NCBI GenBank assembly: GCA_000437375.1
Contig: FR898232.1
Coordinates: forward strand, 17,239 to 37,346
Reading direction: 5' to 3'
Length of the DNA stretch: 20,108 nucleotides
Origin: Eubacterium sp. CAG:841
GTDB taxonomy: Bacteria > Bacillota > Clostridia > Oscillospirales > CAG-272
The notes below the pieces were generated by a model. The model searched no databases. It was not told where the DNA came from and saw only the letters and a program-made list of their open reading frames with translations. A program made the position numbers and the translations under genes. Positions 1 to 7,481 of this stretch are shown piece by piece. The stretch's first letter is position 1, and the number at the start of each line of letters is the position of its first letter.

Positions 1-1038
1 TATCGGCTCGTCGGGATTGACGAGGAAACGGAGCGGTTTTGCGGTGAGAGCCATATCGGAAAGCTCATCATAGCTGTATTTTTTGCCTTCTCTCGCCCAC
101 TGACGGCGTGATTCCTGTTCGAGCCAGAGCCCCGTTATGTTCTTTGAGAAGCGGATCGTGCCGCCGTAACCGCCCTCGTTTGTGAAGTTGTATTCGTTTG
201 ATTTTTCGCTGATTACGGGTTGCTTGGTCTCTGTACCCATAATAGACCATGTTCCGGAGCTTATAAAAATGAACTTTTCGCCCTTTGCGGGAACCGAAAC
301 CACTGCCGAACCTGTGTCGTGCGCCGCAACCGAGATAACCTTCGGATCGATCCCGCCGACCTCCTCTTTGACCTGAGCGAGGAGCGAACCGCAGGGAGTG
401 CCGGGCATAACGATATTACGGAAAATGTTTTCGGGCAGACCGTAACGCTTTATAAGATCCCAAGCCCAATCGCGGGCATTTGCGTCAAGGAGCTGGCCCG
501 TTGAGGCTATCGTGTATTCCGTCTGCTTGTTTCCCGTAAGGAAATAGTTCAGCAGATCGGGGATGAAAAGCATATCTTTTGCTATTGAAAGAAGCTCCGG
601 AGTATCTTTTTTGATTGCGAGAAGCTGGAAAAGACTGTTGAAGTCTATTGTCTGTATGCCTGTTCTTGCATAAAGCTCGTCGCGCGGAACAAATTTATAC
701 GAATATTCCGCCATGCCGAGATTGCGTTCGTCTCTGTAATGGGTGGGATTGCCGAGAAGATGACCTTTTGAATCGAGCAGACCGAAGTCCACACCCCAAG
801 TGTCGATGCCCATAGAGGCGATGTCCCTGTCATCGGAAAGGGCGCACTGACGCATGGATTCCTTTATCTCGTGGAATATGCGGAGAATGTCCCAATTGAA
901 CATTCCGGCGTTTATTACAGGGTCATTTGAGAATCGGTGATTTTCTCTGAGCTCGATTTTTTCACCGTCGAAAGAGCCTACTATGCCACGTCCGCTTGAA
1001 GCGCCGAGATCTATGGCAAGCATTTTCAGTTTTTTCAT
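1..1038 (-). CDS. rhaB: Rhamnulokinase-type FGGY sugar kinase (partial, C-terminus off the window)
   Basis: The reverse strand is open from an ATG at 1038 to the left edge: 346 codons, no stop, so the C-terminal part is missing. Seen in the sequence: an N-terminal actin-like phosphate-binding motif AIDLGASSGRG (residues 8-18), MGIDTWGVDFGLLD (76-89), NPTHYRDERN (97-106), and further on AAHDTGSAVVSVPA and a SSGTWS stretch followed by GLWLEQESRRQW. These are typical of the FGGY family and closest to rhamnulokinase (RhaB/YulC), which phosphorylates L-rhamnulose in the cytoplasm. A start with AAAGGA eight bases upstream supports 1038. No other rhamnose genes are in view, so another deoxyketose or related ketose remains possible as substrate; the family is much surer than the substrate. 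Confidence 0.85.
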   Translation of the reverse strand, partial: MKKLKMLAIDLGASSGRGIVGSFDGEKIELRENHRFSNDPVINAGMFNWDILRIFHEIKESMRQCALSDDRDIASMGIDTWGVDFGLLDSKGHLLGNPTHYRDERNLGMAEYSYKFVPRDELYARTGIQTIDFNSLFQLLAIKKDTPELLSIAKDMLFIPDLLNYFLTGNKQTEYTIASTGQLLDANARDWAWDLIKRYGLPENIFRNIVMPGTPCGSLLAQVKEEVGGIDPKVISVAAHDTGSAVVSVPAKGEKFIFISSGTWSIMGTETKQPVISEKSNEYNFTNEGGYGGTIRFSKNITGLWLEQESRRQWAREGKKYSYDELSDMALTAKPLRFLVNPDEPI

Positions 1039-1238
1039 AAGTTTTTTCCTTTCGTGTGTTTGTTCTCGAGGGGAATTTTATTGCTTGGAATGTGGCGCAC
1101 GAAGTGCAACGGAAAGATTTCAAAGCCACAAATGAATGCACAACCCAATTATTTAAGTCTCATTTGTCTTTTTGTGAGCTTACCTGTGCAGACATCAAAA
1201 AATCTGCACATCATTTTTAATAATTGAAGTTTCTTTTG
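1039..1238. other. Intergenic leader of the sugar kinase with a short palindrome
   Basis: About 200 bases lie between the sugar-kinase start and the hairpin repeat behind mutS2. An 8-base perfect inverted repeat, TGTGCAGA (1185-1192) and TCTGCACA (1203-1210), is separated by ten A-rich bases. A smaller GCAC-GAA-GTGC hairpin lies near 1098. I see no convincing sigma-A promoter here. The larger palindrome could be an operator for a sugar-responsive regulator or a structured leader; nothing in the sequence decides this. Confidence 0.35.
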
Positions 1239-1266
1239 CCTGCTTTTCTTTTCAAAGAAAAGCAGG
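1221..1266 (-). repeat. Hairpin repeat copy 1, abutting the mutS2 stop codon
   Basis: Directly after the mutS2 TAA on the reverse strand lies a perfect 13-base inverted repeat with a 2-base centre (1239-1266; arms CCTGCTTTTCTTT and AAAGAAAAGCAGG). It is followed by CAAAAGAAACTTCAATTATT. Related copies sit at 11151-11196 (same position behind proS) and 20020-20060 (end of the thioesterase gene). The stem is strong, but the transcribed strand continues with an A-rich stretch, not a T run, so it is not a canonical intrinsic terminator. It may stabilise mRNA 3' ends, or be a REP-like mobile element. Confidence 0.75.
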
Positions 1267-3645
1267 TTATTTTATTTCGGCTATTGTAACGCCAGTGTCG
1301 CCCTCTCCCCAATTGCCGATGCGGAAATTTGCGATCCGCTTGTCGGAACGGAGGAACGTTTGCACGGCTTTGCGAAGAGCGCCTGTGCCTTTTCCGTGTA
1401 TAATGCGTATTTCGTGTATGCCTGCGCGCTTTGCGTCATCAACATATTTGTCAAGCGCAAGCTCGGCGTCATCGCCGTACATTCCGCGAAGATCTATTTC
1501 CGGAGAGAATGTTGCCGACGTGCCGACTGCAGCTTTCACTCCGCCTTTAGGCTTTTTTTCTGTGCGTTCGTCGAACATCAGATTTTTCAGCTTGGTTTTC
1601 ATTATTGCCGCGCCTACTCTTACGGCGATATTTCCTGCCGTATCCGGCTCGGAAACGACCTCTCCGTGCTGACCTACACTCACGATTATCACCTTGTCTC
1701 CCGGTACGGGATTGCGGGGAAGAACATAGCCTTCCGCCGTTCTTTTCACTACAGGATTGAGTTTATCCTCATTTTCGCGGAGATTCTGACGGATGCCTGC
1801 TCTTGCCTTTTCCATTTCTTCTCGCAGATTTGGCTTGTCTTTGGCTTTCGCAACCTTGTCCATCTGTTCGAAGATAAACGCACTGGAAGCCTTTGCGCTT
1901 TCAACTGTGCGTACCGCCGTTGCGCGTGCTTTTTCAAGCTCTTTTTCGGCTTGTTTGCGGAGGGAATCCGTAAGCTGTTCTGTGTCAAGCCGCTCTTTTT
2001 TTGCCTCCGCGAGAAGCTTTTCGGCTTCGGATTTTGCTTTTTCCGCTTCTATGCGTGTCTTTTCAAGCTGTTCTATTACATTTTCAAAACGCTTGTCCTC
2101 GCCCGAAACGTATCTCTGCGCTCTTTGAATTATGTCTTTTGAAATACCCAGCTTTTCCGATATCGCAAATGCGTTGGATCTTCCCGGCGTGCCTATGATA
2201 AGGCGATATGTCGGGCGAAGAGTTTCAACATCGAATTCGCACGAAGCGTTACATACGCCTTTTGTCGATATTGCATATGATTTAAGCTCGGCGTAGTGAG
2301 TAGTTGCGGCACAGAGTGCGCCGCTTTCTCTTACCGCTTCAAGTATCGAAACGGCGAGTGCCGCGCCTTCCACGGGGTCTGTTCCCGCGCCAAGCTCGTC
2401 AAGCAGGACAAGTGTCCTCCCGTTTATTCTCGAAAGTATATCCACAATATTCACCATGTGCGCCGAGAACGTGGAAAGCGATTGCTCAATGCTCTGCTCA
2501 TCGCCTATATCGGCAAGCACATCGGAAAATACACACATTGTTGAATTTTCCGACGCGGGAATGTGAAGTCCGGCACCTGCCATAAGTGCAAACAGGCCGA
2601 TGGTTTTCAGTGCTACGGTTTTGCCGCCCGTGTTCGGCCCTGTAATTATCAGCGTATCAAACTTTTTGCCGAGCGAAACGTTTATCGGCACGACCTTTTC
2701 CGTTTTGAGAAGGGGATGGCGTCCTTCAAATATTTCAAGCTCGTATTTGTCAGATATTTTGGGAGCCGACGCCTCCATTTTCAGCGAAAGCTGACTTTTG
2801 GCGAATATAAAGGCGAGCAGAGTGATGTTTTCGTAGTTTGTGAGTATTCCGCCCGAAGCTGCGGAAGCTTCCGCAGAAAGCTCGGAGAGAATACGTTCTA
2901 TTTCGTCGCGTTCTTTTGTTTCAAGCACGCGGAGATTGTTGTTCGCTTCCACAACGGAAAGCGGTTCTATAAACAATGTTGCGCCGGAAGCCGACGTATC
3001 GTGAACGAGACCTTTTATTTCGTTTTTGCTTTCGGCTCTGACGGGAATTACGTATCTTCCGTCACGCATGGTGACGATCTGATCCTGCAGATGCTTTGAG
3101 TATTCGGGGCTTGTTATATATTTTTGCAGGATATCGCGTACGCGGGAGTTTTCGATCCGTATATGACGGCGTATATCGGCAAGCTTTTCGCTCGCGGCGT
3201 CGCTTATCATATCCTCGCTCTGAATACAGCGCGATATTTTTTCTTCGAGATATTTGTTCGGCGTAAGGCGGGTGAAATATTCCGTAAGCGCCGTTTCTTC
3301 ACTGTGAGAAAGGTTTGCGTATTCGCGCAGTCCTCTTGCCGCTCTGAGAACGGAGCATATATCAAGCAGTTCACGCGTTGAAAGCACTGCGCCTTTGTCC
3401 GCTCTTTCAAGAGAATCGGTAACATCGGCTATTCCGTAAAACGGAGGCATGCCTTTGAGCGATTGCATTGCTTTTGCCGCGTCCGTTTCGGCAAGAAGCG
3501 TTCTTACTTCCGCTATGCTTTCGGAGGGCATAAGCTCCGCAGCCATAGCTTTGGAGCCTTCCGTCGGAGCGACGTCGGAAAGCATTTGTCGTATTTTATC
3601 AAATTCAAGCGTTTTTATCGCTTTTTCAAAATTGTTTTTTTTCAT
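1267..3645 (-). CDS. mutS2: Endonuclease MutS2
   Basis: 792 residues, the usual length for MutS2. In order: MutS core and lever domains (to about 300), an ABC-type ATPase with Walker A GPNTGGKT (336-343) and Walker B LVLLDE (412-417), a long Glu/Lys/Ala-rich coiled coil (about 515-600), and a C-terminal Smr nuclease domain (717-792) with DLRG (718-721) and HGKGTG (750-755). The N-terminal mismatch-recognition domain of MutS1 is absent, as expected. Known roles in the family: suppressing recombination by cutting branched DNA, and splitting collided ribosomes in Bacillus. The start overlaps the stop of the upstream 73-residue gene as ATGA (3642-3645), so translation is probably coupled. The stop abuts a hairpin repeat. 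Confidence 0.97.
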   Translation of the reverse strand: MKKNNFEKAIKTLEFDKIRQMLSDVAPTEGSKAMAAELMPSESIAEVRTLLAETDAAKAMQSLKGMPPFYGIADVTDSLERADKGAVLSTRELLDICSVLRAARGLREYANLSHSEETALTEYFTRLTPNKYLEEKISRCIQSEDMISDAASEKLADIRRHIRIENSRVRDILQKYITSPEYSKHLQDQIVTMRDGRYVIPVRAESKNEIKGLVHDTSASGATLFIEPLSVVEANNNLRVLETKERDEIERILSELSAEASAASGGILTNYENITLLAFIFAKSQLSLKMEASAPKISDKYELEIFEGRHPLLKTEKVVPINVSLGKKFDTLIITGPNTGGKTVALKTIGLFALMAGAGLHIPASENSTMCVFSDVLADIGDEQSIEQSLSTFSAHMVNIVDILSRINGRTLVLLDELGAGTDPVEGAALAVSILEAVRESGALCAATTHYAELKSYAISTKGVCNASCEFDVETLRPTYRLIIGTPGRSNAFAISEKLGISKDIIQRAQRYVSGEDKRFENVIEQLEKTRIEAEKAKSEAEKLLAEAKKERLDTEQLTDSLRKQAEKELEKARATAVRTVESAKASSAFIFEQMDKVAKAKDKPNLREEMEKARAGIRQNLRENEDKLNPVVKRTAEGYVLPRNPVPGDKVIIVSVGQHGEVVSEPDTAGNIAVRVGAAIMKTKLKNLMFDERTEKKPKGGVKAAVGTSATFSPEIDLRGMYGDDAELALDKYVDDAKRAGIHEIRIIHGKGTGALRKAVQTFLRSDKRIANFRIGNWGEGDTGVTIAEIK

Positions 3646-3863
3646 TCGTCAATATCTATAAATTCACACGTTAATTCGGTATTTTTTCTTTTAGGCTCGC
3701 GCTTGAGCGGATCGTATGAAAACGCTCCGCAGATATATCGTCCGTCAACAAGTCCTTTTTTCGGGCAGATAACAAGCTCTCCGCCCGGCACTCTTGTGCC
3801 TTTTTCGCAAAATTCACAGCAACGGTCATCTTCTTCAAAGACATCGGGTGTTTTATCCTGCAT
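3642..3863 (-). CDS. Small Cys-rich protein translationally coupled to MutS2
   Basis: 73 residues, starting at an ATG with a GGAGG six bases upstream and ending in an ATGA overlap with mutS2, which makes it a real gene. It is acidic at the N-terminus and has six cysteines (15, 16, 19, 33, 45, 66), including CCEFC, ICP and YIC. A basic SYDPLKREPKRK motif (49-60) follows. The Cys spacing suggests a small zinc-binding fold. I recognise the pattern as a conserved uncharacterised Clostridia family with a YDPLKR motif, but cannot give it a function. Its position suggests it may act with MutS2, for example in nucleic-acid or ribosome binding; that is inference. Confidence 0.85.
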   Translation of the reverse strand: MQDKTPDVFEEDDRCCEFCEKGTRVPGGELVICPKKGLVDGRYICGAFSYDPLKREPKRKNTELTCEFIDIDE

Positions 3864-3876
3864 GGCGTGCCTCCGT

Positions 3877-3901
3877 AAAAATGAGTTTGCTCAGGCAAAC
3901 T
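3877..3901 (-). terminator. Weak hairpin with T run between ylbJ and the Cys-rich gene
   Basis: On the reverse strand AGTTTGC and GCAAACT form a 7-base stem with a 4-base loop, followed by CATTTTTA. This is a short, weak intrinsic terminator or attenuator in the 48-base gap. It could separate sporulation-controlled ylbJ from the Cys-rich gene and mutS2, or act in the leader of the promoter just upstream. Confidence 0.35.
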
Positions 3902-3910
3902 TATAAAATA

Positions 3911-3939
3911 ATTATATATCATATTTTTTTATTTTTCCA
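3911..3939 (-). promoter_or_regulatory. Possible sigma-A promoter for the Cys-rich gene and mutS2
   Basis: On the reverse strand TGGAAA (3934-3939) and a perfect TATAAT (3911-3916) are spaced by 17 bases, inside the last codons of ylbJ. The -35 box matches the TTGACA consensus at four of six positions. The local AT-richness makes chance matches more likely. Confidence 0.4.
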
Positions 3940-4970
3940 CCCTTTTTTGAAAGATTTTCGCAAAGAACATGCGCAATCGTTGTCAAAAACAAAAACAGGC
4001 AAACAAGTACTGCGATTTTTGTATTATTTTCATAAATGATTTTATAAAATATGGCTGAAAATCCTGCCGTCAAAAGCGAGGAAGTAAGCTTACCGATAAA
4101 ATACCCGTTTGTTTTTATGTTTCCGTGTGTCGCACGGTCAAATACCTGCATCATTACGGAGAGACCGGAAAAGCCGACTGTCGCACCGGCAAGCGTTATT
4201 TTCAGAAGAGGGGCTTTTTCAAAATTTGCGGACAGTCGGTCAAGTCCGCCAGTTATTTCGCATATGCAGGCAAAAGTATTGCTTATCATCGGAGCTTTTA
4301 TGATTTCCGCCAACATATCGCTTGCCGCGCTGAAAAACGTGATGAATGTGCTTATCGAGAGCAGCGCCGCGCCGCTCTCGGCGACAGCCGAGCAAAGCGT
4401 CTGCGTCACCGCGATTGCTTGCGGAGACGCAGACGCGGGAGCGCGTACGATGTACGCGCGGCGGCGCGGCGCACTGAAGATCAGCAGTAAAGCCGAGCTT
4501 ACAGTCTGCGCGGCAAGTAAAATTGCTCCGAGCTTTGCATTGCCGAACATTTTTGCACCGACCGCACCGACAAGGAACGCTGCTCCCGCACTGTTCGTAA
4601 AGGGTAGCAGCGAATTGGCTTCTTTGCGTGACATCCTGCCGGAAGAACAAAGCTCCGCCGCAGCCGACGCTCCTGCCGGATACCCGCATATAAGTCCTGT
4701 AAGTATAACGGTCATTCCGGACGGAGATACTCCGAAAAAAGCAAGCAGATGCTTGCATTTTGAAAACATTTCATCGCTTCCGCTTTTCGCAATAAGTTTC
4801 GCCGCAACCATAAACATAAACAGAGAAGGTATTGCTTTTTCGGTGCAGAGCAAAAGCCCCTTTTTTACCGATCCGGCTGTTTCGGCGGGAAAATAAAGAG
4901 AATATATTATTATGAAAATTGCTATGATAAAAATAAAAAATATACCCGAAAACCGTTTGAAAAGTTTTAT
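3912..4970 (-). CDS. ylbJ: Sporulation integral membrane protein YlbJ
   Basis: A polytopic membrane protein of about 350 residues with the YlbJ/nucleoside-recognition (Gate) signatures LICGYPAGASAAAELC, KEANSLLPFTNSAGAAFLVGAVG and, near the C-terminus, GFSGLSVMMQV. YlbJ is a mother-cell, sigma-E-controlled protein needed for spore formation and probably involved in transport into the forespore. The frame is open up to an ATG at 5009, but neither that ATG nor the one at 4988 has a ribosome binding site. The strong AGGAGGTGAT (4975-4984) is placed eight bases before an ATA codon at 4970, where IKLFKRFSG begins. I therefore place the start at 4970 as a probable non-standard ATA start; 4988 is the nearest ATG alternative. 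The gene is divergent from yqfC. Confidence 0.88.
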   Translation of the reverse strand: MKLFKRFSGIFFIFIIAIFIIIYSLYFPAETAGSVKKGLLLCTEKAIPSLFMFMVAAKLIAKSGSDEMFSKCKHLLAFFGVSPSGMTVILTGLICGYPAGASAAAELCSSGRMSRKEANSLLPFTNSAGAAFLVGAVGAKMFGNAKLGAILLAAQTVSSALLLIFSAPRRRAYIVRAPASASPQAIAVTQTLCSAVAESGAALLSISTFITFFSAASDMLAEIIKAPMISNTFACICEITGGLDRLSANFEKAPLLKITLAGATVGFSGLSVMMQVFDRATHGNIKTNGYFIGKLTSSLLTAGFSAIFYKIIYENNTKIAVLVCLFLFLTTIAHVLCENLSKKGGKIKKYDI

Positions 4971-4993
4971 AAAAATCACCTCCTGCATACAAT
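4966..4993 (+). promoter_or_regulatory. Candidate sigma-E promoter for yqfC-yqfD
   Basis: CATACAAT (4986-4993) is a full match to the sigma-E -10 consensus CATACAnT. A weak -35-like TTTATAA (4966-4972) lies 13 bases upstream. yqfC starts about 45 bases downstream at 5039. yqfC and yqfD are sigma-E-regulon genes in Bacillus. The -10 lies inside an imperfect palindrome, GCATA-7-TATGC (4985-5001), which gives a CATATTTA on the other strand facing ylbJ. Confidence 0.45.
4975..4984 (-). promoter_or_regulatory. Ribosome binding site that decides the ylbJ start
   Basis: AGGAGGTGAT on the reverse strand is an extended match to the 16S 3' end. The AGGAGG core ends eight bases before the in-frame ATA at 4970. 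It lies downstream of both in-frame ATGs (5009 and 4988), so neither can use it. Confidence 0.75.
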
Positions 4994-5026
4994 AAATATG
5001 CAAAAACATAAAGATTTATATTTTTC

Positions 5027-5031
5027 GGAGG
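5027..5031 (+). promoter_or_regulatory. Ribosome binding site that decides the yqfC start
   Basis: GGAGG is followed by TGTGGAT and then TTG at 5039, an ideal 7-base spacing. The upstream in-frame GTG at 5033 is one base from the site and too close to be used. Confidence 0.8.
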
Positions 5032-5038
5032 TGTGGAT

Positions 5039-5269
5039 TTGAAAAAGAAGCTTTTGCCCGGAATAACCTCGCTGGGCATTGAAATATCGGGACGCGACGA
5101 GGTACTTGTGTGTGGATGTCTCGGAATAGGCTTTTATTCTCCCGATGAGGTAAAGCTCAATGTGCCGACGGGCGGACTTTCCATCACAGGGGAAAAACTC
5201 GGACTTCGCTGGGCGGGCTACGGCAAGCTTTCGGTTGCGGGAATTATAACGTCGGTGACTTTTTGCTGA
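5039..5269 (+). CDS. yqfC: Sporulation protein YqfC (YabP/YqfC family)
   Basis: 76 residues from a TTG start chosen by its GGAGG. The protein is a single small YabP/YqfC domain: KKKLLPGITSLGIEISG, then VLVCGCLGIGFYSPDEVKLN and a C-terminal SVAGIITSVTF. The N-terminus is basic and the rest alternates short beta-rich stretches, normal for the family. YqfC and YabP are mother-cell proteins needed late in sporulation; their biochemical role is not established. The gene is one base from yqfD, as in other Firmicutes, and heads the whole rightward cluster. A sigma-E-like -10 lies upstream. Confidence 0.93.
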   Translation: MKKKLLPGITSLGIEISGRDEVLVCGCLGIGFYSPDEVKLNVPTGGLSITGEKLGLRWAGYGKLSVAGIITSVTFC

Positions 5270-5270
5270 T

Positions 5271-6458
5271 ATGGGAAGACTTTATGAATATTTTCGCGGC
5301 TCGTACACCGTTACGGCGAAAGCGGAATCGGTTTGCCGCGCACTGAGTCTGCTTATGAAAAACAATGTTCCGTTTTATAAAGTAAAAGCGGAGGGAGACG
5401 GCTTTGTGAGCTTCCGTCTCGAACCCGACGCCTTCCGAAAATATATCGTTCTTACAGAAGGACAGATTATTGAGGACGAACGTGTCGAGCATTTCGGGTT
5501 TGCAAGTGCGGCATTGAAATATAAAATGCGTTTCGGGTTTTTTCTCGGAGCGCTTTTGTGCGCCGCACTTCTGGCGGCTTCGTCATTTTTTGTATGGGAT
5601 ATAAACGTTACGGGACAAACGGGACTTTCGGAGGCGGAAATTCTTGAAACGCTTGCGGCACACGGACTTTATATAGGCGCATATATACCGAATATAGATG
5701 CCGTACGGCTTGAAAACGAGCTTGTTATAGAAAGCGAAAGTCTTTCGTATGCCAGCATAAACTTGCGCGGAACGGTAGCGGAGGTCGTTGTCCGCGAGCA
5801 GAAAAACAAAGATGTTGAAGAGCTTTCGCATCCATCAAACCTGATTGCCGACTGCGACGGTCAGATAGAAGCGATAGAGGTTCGCGGCGGAATGCCATCC
5901 GTAAAGCGCGGACAGATAGTGAAAAAAGGACAGATTCTTGTTTCGGGAGTTATAGATTCTCAGGCGGTGGGATATCGTCTTGTTCGCGCGAGGGGAGAAG
6001 TCTTTGCAAAAATAACGCTTTCCTACAAAGCCGAAATGCCGCTTGTTTCGGAGAAAAAAGTTTATACGGGTGACAAGAAAGTAAAAACAAGTATAAAATT
6101 TTTTTCAAAAAAAATAAATCTTTTCGGAAATAGCGAGATTTCTTATGAAAAATATGATACAATAGAGGAAGAAAAACGTATTTGCCTGTTTGACAGGATA
6201 GAGCTTCCGCTGTTTATTGTAAAAAGCACTTATTCCGAGTATGTTTCGGAGCCTGAGAACACCGATGAAAAAACAGCTTATGTGCTTGCAAAAAAAGAAA
6301 TACTGCGACAGAGCGAGGAAGCGCTTTCTTCCGTGCAGATACTTGCGCGAGAGGAAAGGTGGGAGTCCGACGGGGACGTTTTTACTCTTTATACAGATAT
6401 AGATTGTATAGCAAACATTGCAAAAGAAGTATTTATCGATACAGACGGAGATAAGTAA
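5271..6458 (+). CDS. yqfD: Sporulation protein YqfD
   Basis: 395 residues, the usual YqfD length. The N-terminal domain (about 1-85) is followed by one membrane helix (about 86-108, FGFFLGALLCAALLAASSFF). The large C-terminal part is predicted to lie outside the cytoplasm, with a FtsQ/POTRA-like start (INVTGQTGLSEAEILETLAAHG) and a conserved core around LIADCDGQIEAIEVRGGMP. YqfD is a sigma-E-dependent sporulation protein of unknown mechanism. The start follows the yqfC stop by one base and the stop is directly followed by the phoH ATG, so the three genes are almost certainly co-transcribed and translationally linked. Confidence 0.94.
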   Translation: MGRLYEYFRGSYTVTAKAESVCRALSLLMKNNVPFYKVKAEGDGFVSFRLEPDAFRKYIVLTEGQIIEDERVEHFGFASAALKYKMRFGFFLGALLCAALLAASSFFVWDINVTGQTGLSEAEILETLAAHGLYIGAYIPNIDAVRLENELVIESESLSYASINLRGTVAEVVVREQKNKDVEELSHPSNLIADCDGQIEAIEVRGGMPSVKRGQIVKKGQILVSGVIDSQAVGYRLVRARGEVFAKITLSYKAEMPLVSEKKVYTGDKKVKTSIKFFSKKINLFGNSEISYEKYDTIEEEKRICLFDRIELPLFIVKSTYSEYVSEPENTDEKTAYVLAKKEILRQSEEALSSVQILAREERWESDGDVFTLYTDIDCIANIAKEVFIDTDGDK

Positions 6459-7481
6459 ATGTACGAAAAAATTCTTTATACCGAAACGATGGAACAGACG
6501 GCAAGTCTTTTCGGAAACTTTGATATGAACGCCGCAAAGCTTGAAAAAGCGTTCGGCGTCAGCATTACCAACCGCGAAAGCGACCGCAGCGGAGGGGATG
6601 CTGTAATAATTCGCAGCGAGGACAGCGATTCGCTTCTTTCTGCGTTTTCTGCGCTTGAATATCTGCTTTCCATGGTCGCTATGGGAACAGAACTTTCCGA
6701 GCAGAGCGTGGACTATGTAATAAATACGGTCAGGAGCGGTGAGCCGCTTGAACGCTTTGGCGACGACTGTATATGCGTTACAACGCGAGGTAAGCCAATA
6801 AAAGCAAGAACCGTAGGACAGAAGAAATATATAGACGCCATAAAGAAAAACACTATTATTCTTGGACTCGGTCCCGCAGGAACGGGAAAAACGTTTCTTG
6901 CCGTAGCGGCGGCTTCGACGGCATTGCGGAACAAAGAGGTTTCGCGCATAATTCTGACGCGTCCCGCAGTTGAAGCAGGGGAACGGCTCGGCTTTTTGCC
7001 CGGCGATCTTCAAAGCAAAATAAACCCGTATCTTCGCCCGCTTTACGACGCTATGTTTGAAATGTTCGGCGCGGAAACCTATCAGCGCCATATAGAACGC
7101 GGGACGATAGAGATTGCGCCGCTTGCATATATGCGTGGACGAACGCTTGACGATTCGTTCATTATTCTTGACGAGGCGCAGAACACAACTCCCGAACAGA
7201 TGAAAATGTTTCTGACGCGTCTCGGTTCTGGTTCTAAAGCCGTTGTAACGGGAGATATAACTCAGACAGATCTTCCGTTCGGCAAAAAAAGCGGTCTTGC
7301 GGAGGCTTCAAAAATACTTCGCGGAATAGAAGGTATAGCGATACACGAATTCTCCGAGCGCGACGTTGTCCGTCACAAGCTTGTACAGAAGATAATTTTA
7401 GCTTACGACAAGTACGAAAGAGAACTGAAGAGATCGCCCGAAAAATTCAAGGTCAAAAGATCGGGAGGGGACGAAAAATGA
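6459..7481 (+). CDS. phoH: PhoH-family ATPase
   Basis: 340 residues. An N-terminal nucleic-acid-binding-like region (about 1-110) precedes a PhoH P-loop ATPase domain with Walker A GPAGTGKT (138-145), the conserved ILTRPAVEAGERLGFLPGD segment (165-183) and Walker B FIILDEAQN (234-242). The end is basic. PhoH/YbeZ proteins are cytoplasmic NTPases thought to help RNA metabolism, and YbeZ partners with YbeY, the next gene. GGAG lies just upstream; the ATG follows the yqfD TAA with no gap. The gene's last four bases (ATGA) overlap ybeY. The pgpH/yqfF gene found after phoH in Bacillus is missing here. Confidence 0.96.
   Translation: MYEKILYTETMEQTASLFGNFDMNAAKLEKAFGVSITNRESDRSGGDAVIIRSEDSDSLLSAFSALEYLLSMVAMGTELSEQSVDYVINTVRSGEPLERFGDDCICVTTRGKPIKARTVGQKKYIDAIKKNTIILGLGPAGTGKTFLAVAAASTALRNKEVSRIILTRPAVEAGERLGFLPGDLQSKINPYLRPLYDAMFEMFGAETYQRHIERGTIEIAPLAYMRGRTLDDSFIILDEAQNTTPEQMKMFLTRLGSGSKAVVTGDITQTDLPFGKKSGLAEASKILRGIEGIAIHEFSERDVVRHKLVQKIILAYDKYERELKRSPEKFKVKRSGGDEK

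Noticed and set aside
1239..1266. The hairpin repeat as a plain Rho-independent terminator
   Set aside because: On the coding strand the stem is followed by CAAAAGAAAC, not a T run. The conserved flank and repeated occurrence point to a repeat family instead, though it may still affect RNA ends.
4051..4896. Forward open frame of 281 codons antisense to ylbJ
   Set aside because: ylbJ on the other strand matches its family throughout. The forward frame is a mirror of hydrophobic codons with no recognisable domain.
6105..7091. Long reverse-strand open frame of 328 codons
   Set aside because: It lies antisense to yqfD and phoH, which carry clear domains and motifs. The predicted protein is rich in Cys, Phe, Tyr and Lys runs, without a ribosome binding site or family features.
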